Of a stretch of 55,282 nt of DNA, positions 1 to 11,300 are shown piece by piece. A program made the position numbers and the translations under genes. This DNA comes from Dissophora ornata (lineage: Eukaryota > Mortierellomycota > Mortierellomycetes > Mortierellales > Mortierellaceae). The number at the start of each line of letters is the position of its first letter. Within the stretch, counting starts at the first letter, position 1. Location: contig MU616691.1 in assembly GCA_025201705.1 (NCBI GenBank), forward strand, positions 1 through 55,282. The letters run 5' to 3'. A model generated the notes under the pieces. The model was not told the origin of the DNA. It ran no database searches and saw only the letters and a program-made list of their open reading frames with translations.

Positions 1-838
1 AGAGGGAGAGGGAGAGGGAGAGAGAGAGAGAGAGAAAGAGAGGGATTAAGGATTAGAGGGATTAGGGATGTCGCGAAGGAATGAGAGAATCCGACATGTT
101 GATCGGGGGATCGGAATATGCAGTTGGTGATCGCGGTGTTCGCTCTGTGCGTTCACTACACTGGACTATGTAGTCTGGCACGGGCTGCGCAGCGCACCTC
201 TCTCTCGCATTCTCTTTCTCACCCACTCACTCACTTACTCTCTCCGCTCTCTCTCTCTCTCTCTCTCTCTCGCGGCCACCACGGGTCAGGACGCCGGACA
301 TTAGAGCCCTCTTGCGGTACATCGAAGCACAGCGGGTAAACCCTCTCCCATCCGCAAATATATGTGCTGTGTATGGGCTGTGTATGTGCTGTGTATGGTG
401 GATGGCCCGTTGACATGTCGACCCACGACGCGACTGGACGCGTTCGTGTGTGTGCAATGCGATGCAGGTGCGATACAGTTCCGCCCAGAGCGCGATGGAT
501 GCCGTGATGCCATTTGCAGACAAGTGAACCACCCGCTCCCTCCTCATCCATAGCCGGTGCGGTGCCGCACCAGGGCCACGCCGCAGCAAGCAGAATCCAC
601 TCTCCGAGCACATCGCTTACAAATGCTTATCTTGCCTTGACGTGCCAGGCTACTTCCCACATCATTGACTGCTGCGATGATTGTTGCTCCGCCAGCGCTT
701 ATCTCAACCCCACATCGATTTCGATGACGCCCCACACACCGCTCCAAGCGCTCGAGAATAAGAAGAACGAGCATAACTAGACTTGCAAACGTGCCTCTCC
801 CCTTTCAACCTCAACCTCAATCCCTCCCATCCCTCGAA
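1..838. other. Intergenic region with simple repeats, no gene seen
   Basis: This stretch opens with a GA-rich purine tract (about 1-46) and contains a CT run at about 247-271. The short open frames here are low in complexity or lie across the repeats and resemble no family I know. The last 60 bases before the next gene are C/T-rich, as is common in fungal promoters and 5' leaders. I see no TATA box that stands out. Confidence 0.6.
247..271. repeat. CT dinucleotide microsatellite
   Basis: An uninterrupted run of about twelve CT units, directly visible. It lies in a wider pyrimidine-rich zone starting near 197. A purine-rich GA tract at 1-46 is its complement in type. Confidence 0.9.
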
Positions 839-2017
839 ATGTCGTCTGAATCAACCCCCATCAACGTCGGAGTCATTGGCTTTGGCATGAGTGCCCAAGG
901 TGAGTGTGTTGCACAGACTGCCCTATTCTCCTATACTCTGTGCATCTTATCATCACTAACGTTCTCTCACCTCTCGCTAGTTTTCCACGCCCCATTGATC
1001 TCTTCCACAAAGGGCCTCAACCTCACGGCCTTTGTCAACCGCTCGGGCCCAAGTCTGGCCCTCTCGTCAAAGTACCCAAAGGCTGCCGTCTATCAATCTC
1101 ATGAGCAGCTCCTTCAGGACCCTGCCATCGACCTCGTCGTCATCACTACTCCAAACACCCTCCACTTTGATCTGGCCCGCCAGGCCCTCGAGGCCGGCAA
1201 GCACGTTGTCGTCGAAAAGCCCTTTACCGTGACCTTTGAGGAGGGCATTCTGCTCTCAAAGCTCGCAAAGCAGCACTCACGCGTCCTCTCCGTCTTTCAG
1301 AACCGCCGCTGGGATGCAGACTTTTTGACCGTCCAGAAGCTAGTCCAGTCACAAAAGTCTACCCTAGGAAGGATTGTGAGCTTTGAATCCCGGTTCGACC
1401 GGTTCCGTAACTTTAGCAAGAACGGCTGGAGAGAGACTGGTCGTGTTGAGGAAGGAAGCGGCGTGCTCTACGATCTGTGCTCCCACCTCCTCGATCAGGC
1501 TCTGGTCCTCTTTGGCGAACCAGAGTACCTCACCGCACACGTCTCGAACCAGCGCCAACTTGAGACCTCGCAGGTCGATGATCAGTTCTTGGTACATCTC
1601 GACTACAAGGACGGGCTTCGGTGCACTCTGGGCGCGGGTATGCTGGCCAGGATCCCGACACCTCGATTCCGTTTGACGGGCATGAACGGGTCGTATGTCA
1701 AATACGGTCTGGATGTTCAGGAGAACCAACTCAAGGAGGGTCTGACACCAAAGAACGGTGCTTATGGGCTGGAGAGTGAAGACAGCTGGGGCGAGATCGA
1801 CACCCTGCTGAACGTGGAGGGTGTTCAGCTGCATGTCAAGGGCAAGGTTGACAGCGAAGTGGGCAGCTATAGGTCATACTATGCCAATGTGTGCCAGGCA
1901 ATCCAGGGTACCGGACCCTTGGCAGTGACTGCGGAGCAGGCGGCGTGGGTCATCCATGGCATCCAGCTTGCGATCGAGAGCTCTCGCTCTGGCCAGCGTG
2001 TTGCCTGGCACCAGTAG
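839..2017 (+). CDS. Gfo/Idh/MocA family NAD(P)-dependent oxidoreductase (YdgJ-like)
   Basis: Two exons, 839-899 and 981-2017, encode 365 residues. The 81-base intron has GTGAGT and TAG ends; because 81 is a multiple of three the frame also reads through it unspliced, but only splicing restores the family start, GVIGFGMSAQVFHAP. Visible marks are an N-terminal Rossmann dinucleotide site (VGVIGFG), the EKPFTV motif whose lysine is part of the family active site, FQNRRWDADF, and GSYVKYGLDVQENQLKEG in the C-terminal domain. These match bacterial YdgJ and related inositol/sugar dehydrogenases from general knowledge. The substrate cannot be read from sequence. No targeting signal is visible, so it is probably cytosolic. 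The start chosen is the ATG just before the Rossmann strand; an earlier codon at 791 would add an unrelated Pro/Gln-rich leader. Family call is firm, substrate unknown. Confidence 0.92.
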   Translation: MSSESTPINVGVIGFGMSAQGECVAQTALFSYTLCILSSLTFSHLSLVFHAPLISSTKGLNLTAFVNRSGPSLALSSKYPKAAVYQSHEQLLQDPAIDLVVITTPNTLHFDLARQALEAGKHVVVEKPFTVTFEEGILLSKLAKQHSRVLSVFQNRRWDADFLTVQKLVQSQKSTLGRIVSFESRFDRFRNFSKNGWRETGRVEEGSGVLYDLCSHLLDQALVLFGEPEYLTAHVSNQRQLETSQVDDQFLVHLDYKDGLRCTLGAGMLARIPTPRFRLTGMNGSYVKYGLDVQENQLKEGLTPKNGAYGLESEDSWGEIDTLLNVEGVQLHVKGKVDSEVGSYRSYYANVCQAIQGTGPLAVTAEQAAWVIHGIQLAIESSRSGQRVAWHQ

Positions 2018-2065
2018 AGACCAACGTCTTGTTGCCCTGTACAGTAGTGGTATTGAATTGTTGGT

Positions 2066-2080
2066 AATAAAAGCAATAAA
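2066..2080 (+). terminator. Poly(A) signals of the oxidoreductase gene
   Basis: Two AATAAA hexamers (2066-2071 and 2075-2080) lie about 50-60 bases after the stop codon, a normal place for fungal 3' end signals. Confidence 0.6.
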
Positions 2081-2233
2081 CAAAAGGGAGAAAGATGCCG
2101 CACAGATCTTGGGCATGGCAACACGACCTTGTATTTTGTTTTTTCCGCCGTCTCCACATCTCGTCGGAGCTGTTCACAAATCAACACTCAATAATATTCC
2201 CAGATCACGCAGGTGGTAGCTTGGATTGCAGAA

Positions 2234-2347
2234 TATAAATTTCTGTCTCTTCTGCGATCACAGCAAAGAGAAAACCGCAGTTGCCACCCATACATTCATC
2301 CATCCATCCATCTTTCATTCACCACCGTAGACACCGCCTTGTATAAA
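2234..2347 (+). promoter_or_regulatory. TATA-like elements before the AcrB-like gene
   Basis: TATAAA occurs at 2234-2239 and again at 2342-2347. The second is only 34 bases before the chosen ATG, so the first is the likelier core element. A CATC-rich repeat lies between them (about 2291-2312). Function is inferred from position only. Confidence 0.4.
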
Positions 2348-2380
2348 AAGAGTATCGGATCGAGTGTTCGGCCGATCTCA

Positions 2381-5300
2381 ATGACACTTCAGCCACCGCA
2401 CCAGCACAAGCAGCAGATACGGAAACACCATCAGCAATCATCCCTGGCACCGATCACAGCGTCCGCATCCCTCGCTGCTCACCACAGCCCGAGCTCTCCT
2501 TCCACCAGCGACACCGAGAACTCAAAAGGCCCGGGAGGCCTGCGCAAATCTGTGGATGCACAGCCCGACCCCACGCAGGAACTAGCAGGGGTAGAGCAAG
2601 AACAAGACTCGATACGAGATTCAGCTGTGTCCGGCAGAGATTCAGCAGTGTCCGGCGGAGGATCTGGATCACCATCAGAAAACGGCTTCACTGCCCGATT
2701 CCAGGATCACCTCAAGCTGTTCTTCTCCATGCATCACAAACTGTTCGACCTTGTCGCCTTTTACGTTGTCATGTTTGCCATCAATGGCCAAATGACCTCG
2801 CTTCCCACTCGGCTCGAGTGGATTGGCTTCTGCGTGCAGTCGATCGTGGCTCTGAGGAGGGCTTTCCAAACTTCCATTAAACACGGACTCGGCTTGACCT
2901 CGTTTCTCGGCATGCTGGATCTGCTTGTTGGACAGCTGTTCCTTCACCAGGATCGTCTTGGCCTTTTGCCGACAGTTGCCAACATCCTCGTCTACTTTTA
3001 TGTGATCAACCTGACTCGAGGTCTAGTCTTTGGAGACTCGGTATCCTGTCTGTTGTGGTTCCTGTTTGGTCTCGTAGATATTTATCGCAAGGATCCGTCC
3101 TCAGCCTCGATCCTCGATCTGACCCCATACAAGGTCATTCCCGTTCACACTGTCGGCTTTGGCTTGTACATCCTCATGTCGGAGCTTGTCGATGTGATGC
3201 TCCACAGTGCCGAACCGGATCCGACCCAGGGGCGTTATTTGAACTATGTTGGTGCGCAGAAGGAAGGACCTGTCTCAATAAGGTATGGAAACGTACTCTT
3301 GTCATACATTCCTGCTTGTATACATGCAAGTCGCTACTTCTAACCTTTGTTATGTTTACCTATTCTGCTCTTTCGCACTGTTGATCGTGTCGTTTAGATC
3401 CTCTTCCAAGCGATCGCTAACCCGCCCTTCAGATTCGTCTAGTGGTCTTCGTTTTGAACTTTGCATTACTGAAATCACCCCTTTCACGGTTTCGTTCTGC
3501 CTCAATGCTCTTTCGGATGCGCCTTTACCGGATCAATTGTCAGGGCAGGATTCAGGCTCCAGCAGCCCGTCAGCACCAGCGTCACCCGAAGGAAGCACAA
3601 CAGGAGGATCGTTGATGTTGACGGAACCTGTGGATCTCTCGACCATCAAAATCGGCTCGGCTGCAAACTCATCACCGTCGTCTTCTGCAACACGGCCATC
3701 AAAAACGGCTGCCACCCCGAGAATCATATCAACATCCGACATTGTGATCCACGTCAACTACATTCCCTGGCAACAAGTTCAATACCATTTCCCAGATGAA
3801 CAGAGTTTTACTTTGTATGGGCTAACTCCATCGACCGACTACGAGATTGAGATGCGAGTGCATCAGTTCTCAAGTTTTATCACCAGGGTTGGTACTCGCG
3901 CCGCTCCACGTAAGTGCTGTAGTAATATAGTTTGTTGTCTTTGGATGTGTCCTTTATACATGCATATGTATGCAAATGTTCACCATATCTTTTTTTTTCT
4001 TCAACTAACTTGATAGCTGGAACACCGGTACCGACACTAGGGCCTGGAAAGACAACTAAATCTTCAGAGTCTGCACCAAAAACTATCAAAAACCGCAAAA
4101 ATAAAAAAAACCAGAAGGTCCAAAAGGAATCTTCGGACAAGGGTGGCGAGGCGAACAAACCAAAGGCTACAGCGACAGCGACGACAGCAACTTCAACGTT
4201 AACAGCAATATCTGGGACACTACCGGAAGTGAGTGCAGCATTAGCCGTTTCAGAGACAGCCCCTCATTCCTCAGCGGTTTTTGACGAGAGTCCTGTTTCA
4301 GCAGGAGAACTAAAGAGCTCTAATCAGCTCTTGCTTGAACAGCTGCAAGCATCCATTCTGGCATCTGTTGAGGCGGCAAGCGCGACCAAAGCGGCGCTTA
4401 AAAAGTTGAAGCGGGACCAGGGCAAGGCTGAGGCATTGCTGCGGCAGGAATTGGAGGGTATCGGGCGCGGTCAGGCCAAGGCGGTGATTCAGGATCAGAA
4501 GCGTCGACAAAAGCTATCATTTTTACAAGAGTCAATCAAGCAAGCAGACGCACACGCGTGTTCGTTACAAGAGGAGTTGGTGGATTTGAGAGAGTCTAGC
4601 GTGTCTAGTCAACCAAGATTGGACGAGACTGTGGGAGCCATACAGGTGCTAGAGCAGAGGATCCAAGCCTCGCTAGCGAACACAAAGGCAGCAATAGCGC
4701 CTTTAAAAGCAGAATGCCAACGCGTTCAGACAGACATCAAGCGACTGGAAAGCGAGCGCACAGAATGGGTATCGAAGGCGACTCTGCTGCGTGAAGGCGA
4801 GGTGGCGCCGCTCCAATTGCGACTACAGCGGTTGGAGCAGCAGCAGATCGTCTGGAAGGTAGCAGCAGATGCCAGCAAGGACAAGGATCGCGAGGCCAGT
4901 CTTAAGCTGGCGACTTTGGAGGAGGACATCCAGAAAAAGATGGCAATGTCTGAACAAGTTGAACGTGCGATCCTGGAGCTCAGGGAGAAGAACGTCCAGC
5001 TCAAAGAGTCGGTCGAGCAGGAGATGGAGGTTTGGGAGACCCTTGAGCGCGAACCAGATGCCGAGGGGGCGCAGGTGTCTCTGTATCCTCTGCAGCCTCT
5101 GTCAAATACGTCGCAACACTATACTCAGCCATCGCTCCTCCAACCACTTCATCACCTGGACGTATCTGTCAACGGTTCTGCTCGCGACTCGCACTATTGG
5201 CTTCCCACAGGCGATGGCGTTGGCTCGGGCAACGACATGTGGCTCAATTCGGGAGGGTCTCTGTTAGGCGGTGGCACGGGTGACTATGGACGCCCGCGGA

Positions 5301-5410
5301 CGAGCGAGCCCCAGTCGCTATGGGACCTAGCCTCAGGGTCATCCCTGGACAGCTCTAGGAGTCCTCGGACTGGTGGGTCCAGTGCTCTCTCTGAGGGTGT
5401 TGAACAATAA
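2381..5410 (+). CDS. Multi-span membrane and coiled-coil protein, AcrB-like
   Basis: Modelled as three exons, 2381-3282, 3398-3909 and 4017-5410, giving 935 residues. Residues 1-105 are Gln/Ser-rich and disordered. Residues about 115-290 hold four or five hydrophobic spans (for example LFDLVAFYVVMFAING, ILVYFYVINLTRGLVFG, VGFGLYILMSELVDVML). A fibronectin-III-like strand pattern follows (IVIHVNYIPWQQVQYHF then FTLYGLTPSTDYEIEM), then a Lys/Ala/Thr-rich linker and a long coiled coil of about 300 residues, ending in a Ser/Gly-rich tail. This order recalls the fungal AcrB family, linked to ubiquitin-dependent regulation in Aspergillus; I recognise it from architecture, not from a search. The TAA stop sits inside an AATAAA (5406-5411), a possible poly(A) signal. 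The middle part (3283-3562) is uncertain: a membrane-like peptide appears in other frames there (see findings). Confidence 0.65.
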
Positions 5411-5616
5411 AAAAAAATACAAAACTCATTGTGATTTGATGTGACTGATACCATGCCGGGAGGAGGCGCGACGTTTTCATGCAAAGCCCCCCGTTGCTGC
5501 GGCATGCAGCAAGCATCTACAAAAAAGGGACATTTCTCCCACGTCCTTCTCTCTCTCTTCCCGCCTCCTCTTGTTTCCTATCCACTTTAACCACCCCTGT
5601 CACAACTGTCGTCGCC

Positions 5617-7893
5617 ATGCCGCGACAGGATTATTCTTTGCCAAGCGTGGCCCCGCTACCCAAGCTGGCGACCCCTCGTCCAGCAAGGCCAGCTAACACC
5701 CAACTTCATGCTCAATCTCAAGTGCCACAAGAGAGCGACTTGGTCATGGTGGATAGCGGCGCCATTGCAGCTGAGCCAGTCGAGAGTGACGATGAATACG
5801 ACCTGCTCGAGGACCACTGCGATATCCTGAAGGCTCTCGACATATCGTATGTCCCACCAACCGATACGCTTCTAAAAACATCCGACCAGGAATCTTCGAC
5901 TACCTCCACCTCCACAGCCGCACCCCCTGCCTCGTCCGCCTTTGTCGATATGTTGCTAAACGATGCTGAGTCTAGTGCCCCATCCAAACTCGACCCAAAC
6001 ATCACTACAACCGAGAACGGAGCTCCAACATTTGTTTCATCAGGAGACCCCCGCCTCGACTTCTTTTTTGAAGTTCTTCAAGGAACCGAGCCTGATACTG
6101 TTCGGCGATTGGTCCGCGAATCCTGGGCATATAATCCGCTCGACACGCTTCGGCTAATCTTTCAGCTGCGCTCAATCGTGCACGGCAAGGGCGAACGCGA
6201 GGCATTCTATATCTGCATGGACTTTTTGCGAGAGGAGCATCCTCAGACACTGCTGTTTAACCTGCGCTTTGTCCCCGACCATGGTTATTGGAAGGACTTG
6301 CTCAACTGGCTAGTGTTTCAGGTACGAAGCGATCCCACCGATCACAGTCTGGTCTCAAGAGCAGCCATGCCAGGCTCGGGTAGAGGTGGCAGGGCCACGC
6401 GGGGTCGACCAAGCATGTTCAAGCGAAGCGCGAGCGCAGCTTTTACTCGAAACGACAAGAATAGGAACAAGAACAATAATTCCAAGTCCGAGGATGAATC
6501 TGGAGCAGAGTCCTCAGAAACTCTGCGCAAGAAGAAGCCCGCAACGGATGAAGAGCGGCAGCGTGCCAAAGAAGTGAACGAGGAAAGAAACCAAGATCTC
6601 TCCGCCAAAGCTCGAGCAGAGCGACTCAAGCGAGACCAGGAACGACTGGAGCGAGCCAGAACTACGTTTGAGGACAACGCCGTCTACAGGGCAGTGCATC
6701 TGGAGGTTGCTCGCCTATTCGCGAATGCGTTGGTTCGAGATAAGGCTCGACTGGAACGGGGTCGTTCCGTCTCTCTTGCTGCGAAATGGTGCCCAAGTCT
6801 GAATCAGCTCCACGACAACTATACGTTGATTGCCACCACCATCGCCCAGATCCTCTTTCCAGAAAAACGAACTGAGGAAAGTCATGTCGTGTATGTGAAC
6901 CGAGTCCGCCAGCAGTTCCGTCAGCAGTTCTATGTCCCATTACGGAAGGCAACCCCAGTCCTGGAGACCATGATGGCAGCCAAGCGTTGGGACGAGATTA
7001 TGTACAGCCGTGTGCCTGCGATCGCTATGAAGAACAATAAGGCTGTGTTCGTGGCCCAAGATAAGGAACGATTCGAGCAGTATCTGGAATCGATTGCCAA
7101 GGGCGAGACGACTATTGCAGCGCAGGCGCTGAAGCCCCATCAGTTAGTGAAAGAGGCCCTCTCACTACTGTACAAGACGGTGGACGAAAATGACCTCGGT
7201 CTCCGCACTCTTGAGGCCCAGTGGAAGTCATATGTGGAACGACTAGCCAAGAGTGGGACCATGGACTCGGCTATGGCAATGTGCGATGTTTCGGGATCGA
7301 TGAGCGGCCAGCCGATGGAAGTGGCCATTGCGCTGTCGTTGCTTCTGACACAGCTGAGTCGACCGCCGTACAACCGTATAGTGTTGACATTCTCAGAGTC
7401 GCCGGAGGTCCACCATATAAAGGAAGGGTCGCTACTGGAGCAGGTTCGTTCTCTGCGGGATATGGGTTGGGGGATGAACACGGATCTGGGAAAGGCATTC
7501 GATCATATCCTGTCGCTGTCTGTGAAGAACAATGTGGCCAAGGAGGACATGGTCAAGACGCTGTTCATCTTTTCAGACATGGAGTTTGATCAAGCTGTGA
7601 GGCACTCTCGACCGGAGGAGGCGTTCACGAACTATTCAGTGGTGAAGGGTCGGTTTGAGAAGGCAGGGTACGAGATGCCTCAGATTGTGTTCTGGAACCT
7701 GAGGGGTTCGAACGTGGGCAACAAGCCGGCCAAGTCGACGCAGCAAGGAGTAGCGATGGTCTCTGGGTTCAGTGGAATGCTGATGAAGCTGTTCCTCGAC
7801 GGCGGGGACGTGGTCGAGACCCTGGCCCCGGCGAAGGTGATGGAGAAGGCGATTAACATGAAGGAGTTTAAGCAACTCCAGGTCCTTGACTAG
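5617..7893 (+). CDS. DUF2828 protein with C-terminal von Willebrand A domain
   Basis: A single exon of 758 residues. The N-terminal 145 residues are acidic and disordered. From about 145 the DUF2828 pattern begins (FFFEVLQGTEPDTV, ESWAYNPLDTLRLIFQLR, IVHGKGEREAFYICMDFL). A charged, disordered insert rich in Arg/Lys/Glu follows at about 250-345. The C-terminal vWA part carries an intact metal-site motif, CDVSGSMSGQPM, with Asp557. DUF2828 proteins occur in plants, fungi and some bacteria; they resemble the TROVE-vWA fold of Ro60-type RNA-binding proteins, but no molecular role is established. The start at 5617 is chosen because the frame upstream (from 5479) is an unrelated leader and CT-rich DNA precedes 5617. 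No signal peptide or membrane span is seen. The large insert inside the conserved domain is the main peculiarity. Confidence 0.9.
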   Translation: MPRQDYSLPSVAPLPKLATPRPARPANTQLHAQSQVPQESDLVMVDSGAIAAEPVESDDEYDLLEDHCDILKALDISYVPPTDTLLKTSDQESSTTSTSTAAPPASSAFVDMLLNDAESSAPSKLDPNITTTENGAPTFVSSGDPRLDFFFEVLQGTEPDTVRRLVRESWAYNPLDTLRLIFQLRSIVHGKGEREAFYICMDFLREEHPQTLLFNLRFVPDHGYWKDLLNWLVFQVRSDPTDHSLVSRAAMPGSGRGGRATRGRPSMFKRSASAAFTRNDKNRNKNNNSKSEDESGAESSETLRKKKPATDEERQRAKEVNEERNQDLSAKARAERLKRDQERLERARTTFEDNAVYRAVHLEVARLFANALVRDKARLERGRSVSLAAKWCPSLNQLHDNYTLIATTIAQILFPEKRTEESHVVYVNRVRQQFRQQFYVPLRKATPVLETMMAAKRWDEIMYSRVPAIAMKNNKAVFVAQDKERFEQYLESIAKGETTIAAQALKPHQLVKEALSLLYKTVDENDLGLRTLEAQWKSYVERLAKSGTMDSAMAMCDVSGSMSGQPMEVAIALSLLLTQLSRPPYNRIVLTFSESPEVHHIKEGSLLEQVRSLRDMGWGMNTDLGKAFDHILSLSVKNNVAKEDMVKTLFIFSDMEFDQAVRHSRPEEAFTNYSVVKGRFEKAGYEMPQIVFWNLRGSNVGNKPAKSTQQGVAMVSGFSGMLMKLFLDGGDVVETLAPAKVMEKAINMKEFKQLQVLD

Positions 7894-7945
7894 AGAGCGA
7901 TCAGTGCTCTGTTGGGGGAGGATCGAGTCCAGGTGCTGTACTGTT

Positions 7946-7951
7946 AATAAA
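7946..7951 (+). terminator. Poly(A) signal of the DUF2828 gene
   Basis: An AATAAA 53 bases after the stop codon. Placed by motif and distance only. Confidence 0.55.
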
Positions 7952-8317
7952 TCATATGCTGCATGGAAACAATGAGGCCGTGTCCGAGCGATGGCTCTGG
8001 CGCTGGCGCGGGCAATTGTGTAGGAGTGTAGGAGTGTAGGGTGGACTGTGATTTTCATTGGCTACGGCGCGTCGATTCGCGTGTGGAGTTTTTGTTTACG
8101 GTCCGTCGGTTTATTGTGTTTACTATGAAAAATATGAAATACGAATGACCGCCATCGATTGGAATCATCATCATCATCCTTCCCTCCCTCCCTTGCACCA
8201 GGTGCCATTGCCACACCCACCCCCTCGACAGCAACGCTTTCTCCTCCTCGCTGTCTTTCCTCGCTAATCCCCCACGCACGCATATACCCCTCCTGAAGGC
8301 TGTCAGGATCCGAAAAA
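7952..8317. other. Intergenic region between two co-directional genes
   Basis: It contains an 8-base direct repeat (GTGTAGGA, nearly three copies, about 8018-8041) and a CT- and CCTCC-rich leader just before the next ATG. No conserved reading frame is seen. Confidence 0.5.
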
Positions 8318-11300
8318 ATGTCCAGCCAGACTCACGAAGGCACATCCGCCCAATCCAGCGGCAGGGTGCACATCAACGCCAGCACCCTGTTAGCTCTCGA
8401 TGCACTCCTCACCAAGGCATCCACCGCGAAACCAACCCCCCGCCGACCGCAGCAACAGCAACAGCAGCAGCAGCAGCCCATGCCACCCAACAGACGCGAC
8501 ACTCTTGCCAGTCCTCAGCCCTTTGTTCGTGTACGCCACCCTGACGATAGCCCAAGTCAGGATGACAATGACGATTATGAGGATGACGAGAGTGACGTCG
8601 ACGACGCAGACCTGAGCGCGCTCACCTCCTCCAAAGAGTTTTCTGAACTGTTGCAGAGCCACGTACTACAGCAGCAGCTCTTGCAGACGCAGCGACTTCA
8701 GAGAATGCATATGGCACAACAACACCGGGGCCAGACCTCTGAACACCAACAGAGCTCGGGCCGCTCTCAAAGACCGCAACACCATGAACCACAACAATTC
8801 ACACAGCGGAAACAGCAGCAGCAGCAGCATCGACGGCGACAAAACGAGTATGAGTGTGTGGAATATGAGGATGAAGAGGAAGATAGCGACCACGAACACG
8901 ATGGCATTGAGCGGGAAGCACGCCATGGCCGCCTTCGAGATTCAGACCCGCCAAATCTTTTTCAAGAGTCGACGGACGGAACTGCGTCGTCGCAATCTGC
9001 ATCACGGCCGCGTAAATACAACAAGACCAAGACCAAGAGTGTCGTCAAGACCGTCGCAACAGCAGCTACAACCGACGGAATAACACCGGGCGTCACCCCG
9101 CCCAAGAGACAATATAAAAAGACGATTTTACGACAACAGGCTGCTCTTTTGGCAGCCCAGATCAAAGACGAGAACGAGATGCGCGACATGGAAGCCACAC
9201 GGAGGATCCTCGCACGAGCAGACGTCGTCAAGGTACAAAAGTTTTTATTTCTGAAATACGTGACGTTAGCCTGCACCTGCTTCTGTCCGAAAAGAAGATG
9301 CCCCCAATGTTGACAATCTTTCGTTCTCGAATCTCGCATGTAGCACCTACAGTCCTTGAGGTCGCTGCTGACTTATGCGCACTACAAAGTCGAGCAGGGG
9401 TTGGAAGAGCAGCCCCTGCATATGGTAGCGGAGCTGTTTGAGGAAAGCCTTGAGGAAAGCAGTAGTAGTGATGGCGACCATGTTGTAGTTTCAGCCTTTC
9501 GCCCAATACCTGCCGTACCGACCCCACCAGTTTCATCGACACAATCAACCACCTTTGGGGCAACGACTCATTTAGGAAAATCTCTGGTCATCGCGTGCGG
9601 CCGCCACAATGTCGGGTTCTCACCAACGCCCATTGCACTTGCCTCAAACAGCAGGGCGCGCATCAAGGCCTATAGCGAGGAACAGGATCACCACACTGAC
9701 TGGGAGGAGCAGGACCGACGCCTTATCGCCCCTAGATCCTCATTTTCGCAAAAGGCGTCGCCCAGTAAACCTCAGACAAATTCTCAAGTACATAATCTAT
9801 CGGATGATTCAGAGTTAGATGGTGCTGTCATCAAAGGGCGCGACAAGCCTTTAGCATCACGTTTGCCATCAGAGATCGACCCGAATGCAATGGCTCTGAC
9901 ACAGGAAGAGCTTCATCACCAACAAAAGTTACAGCTGGAAGAGCTGCAGAAAAAGCAACTCGAACAACTCAAGGAGCTTCAAAAAATGCAAGAGGAGCAA
10001 CAGTTGGCACTTCAGAAGGCACACACGCAGATGGCAGCACGTCAGAGATCAACTGCGGGCGTAGAAACCGTTCGCAACGGCCCGAGACCCCAAGGGAAGT
10101 CGCTCCTTGGAAAGAAGCCCCAGGACGCTGACAAAGAAAATCAATGTCCGTCTTCAAGTACGGTCTCTTCCGAGAAAGGGGGGCGGCCTCGGCAATATGA
10201 TACTCAGCGGGAGTTATTGGAACAGCAGCGACACCAGCCTGAGAGAAGACCTCTCTCTAATCCGCCACAGGACAGAGATAAGCTTCGCCTTCAATTGAAA
10301 CACCAGGAATATCGGCAGCGTCAACAACAAAAGCTTCAACAGAATCAGCAAAAGGAGCAGGAGCTACTTCGAAGACAACGCCAATTAGAGCAGCAGCAAT
10401 TACAGCAGCAGAAGCGTAAGCAACTTTTGCTTCAACTCCAACAGCAGCAATTGCAGGAGCAAAAGAATCAGGAGCGACATCCTCGAGACACGCAGCGCCC
10501 ACCAGAGGAGCGACAGCTGCCTCAGCGGCGCCGGTCTCCGTCCTCGACAGCCTCCAGATCGCAATCAGCGGCAAATGGAACGGCACGGCCGCCTTCTGCT
10601 ACAAGCTCTGCGATGGTCTCGACACCAAAAAAGAAGAAGCCGCTGAACCCTGTACAAAAGGCACCCAGTACCGAAAATATCCTAGCATCTGTGGGAGCGA
10701 CAGCGCGCAAACATAACATCATGCGCTCAACTTTGGCGCCAACTGCAGCCTCGCCTGCACTATTGACAGCCAAGAGTGTACTTCTCGGAAGCAAGCGCAT
10801 CCATTCGTCATTCGAGGACAAGGAAAACTTTGTATCGCCGTCCTCGTCTCCCTTGAGACGTGAGCGGTCGATCGCGGCTTACGAAATCGCAGACTCTATT
10901 TCTGGGCGGTCGCCTGTTCTCACAAAAGTCTACAAGAAGCAAAGACCGACTTCTGTTGCTACAATGAGTCCAGTGTTGCCTGCATCCAGGTCCACGACGA
11001 ATGCGATAATACCAACACTAGCGGTAGGAGATTCAAGAACTGATCCAATGTCGGTACTTATTAGAGGTACTGCTGCGGTGGCACCATCACCATCCCCGTC
11101 AGGACACCCTACTCTGGTGCACACGATCTCAGCGTCCTCAGACTTTGCAGCAGCACTGGCGTCATCCTCGCCCACCGTGACGCCTATCCTAGCAGTGGAC
11201 ACCTCTGGCACTTTGGAAGATACACAGAATAGCAAGGACCTCATGAATTGCTTCGATCAGTGGATGTCGGATCTTGGAAGCGAAGATACGGGAGGGTTTG

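Noticed and set aside
40..70. TTAGGG-like words at the window start and near 38096
   Set aside because: Only isolated copies, not a tandem array, so not a telomere or an internal telomeric repeat.
227..613. Two overlapping minus-strand frames of about 127 codons
   Set aside because: They run through the CT microsatellite (RERERERE-type peptide) and resemble nothing known; low complexity explains the openness.
1364..1834. Minus-strand open frame of 156 codons
   Set aside because: Antisense shadow of the Gfo/Idh/MocA oxidoreductase.
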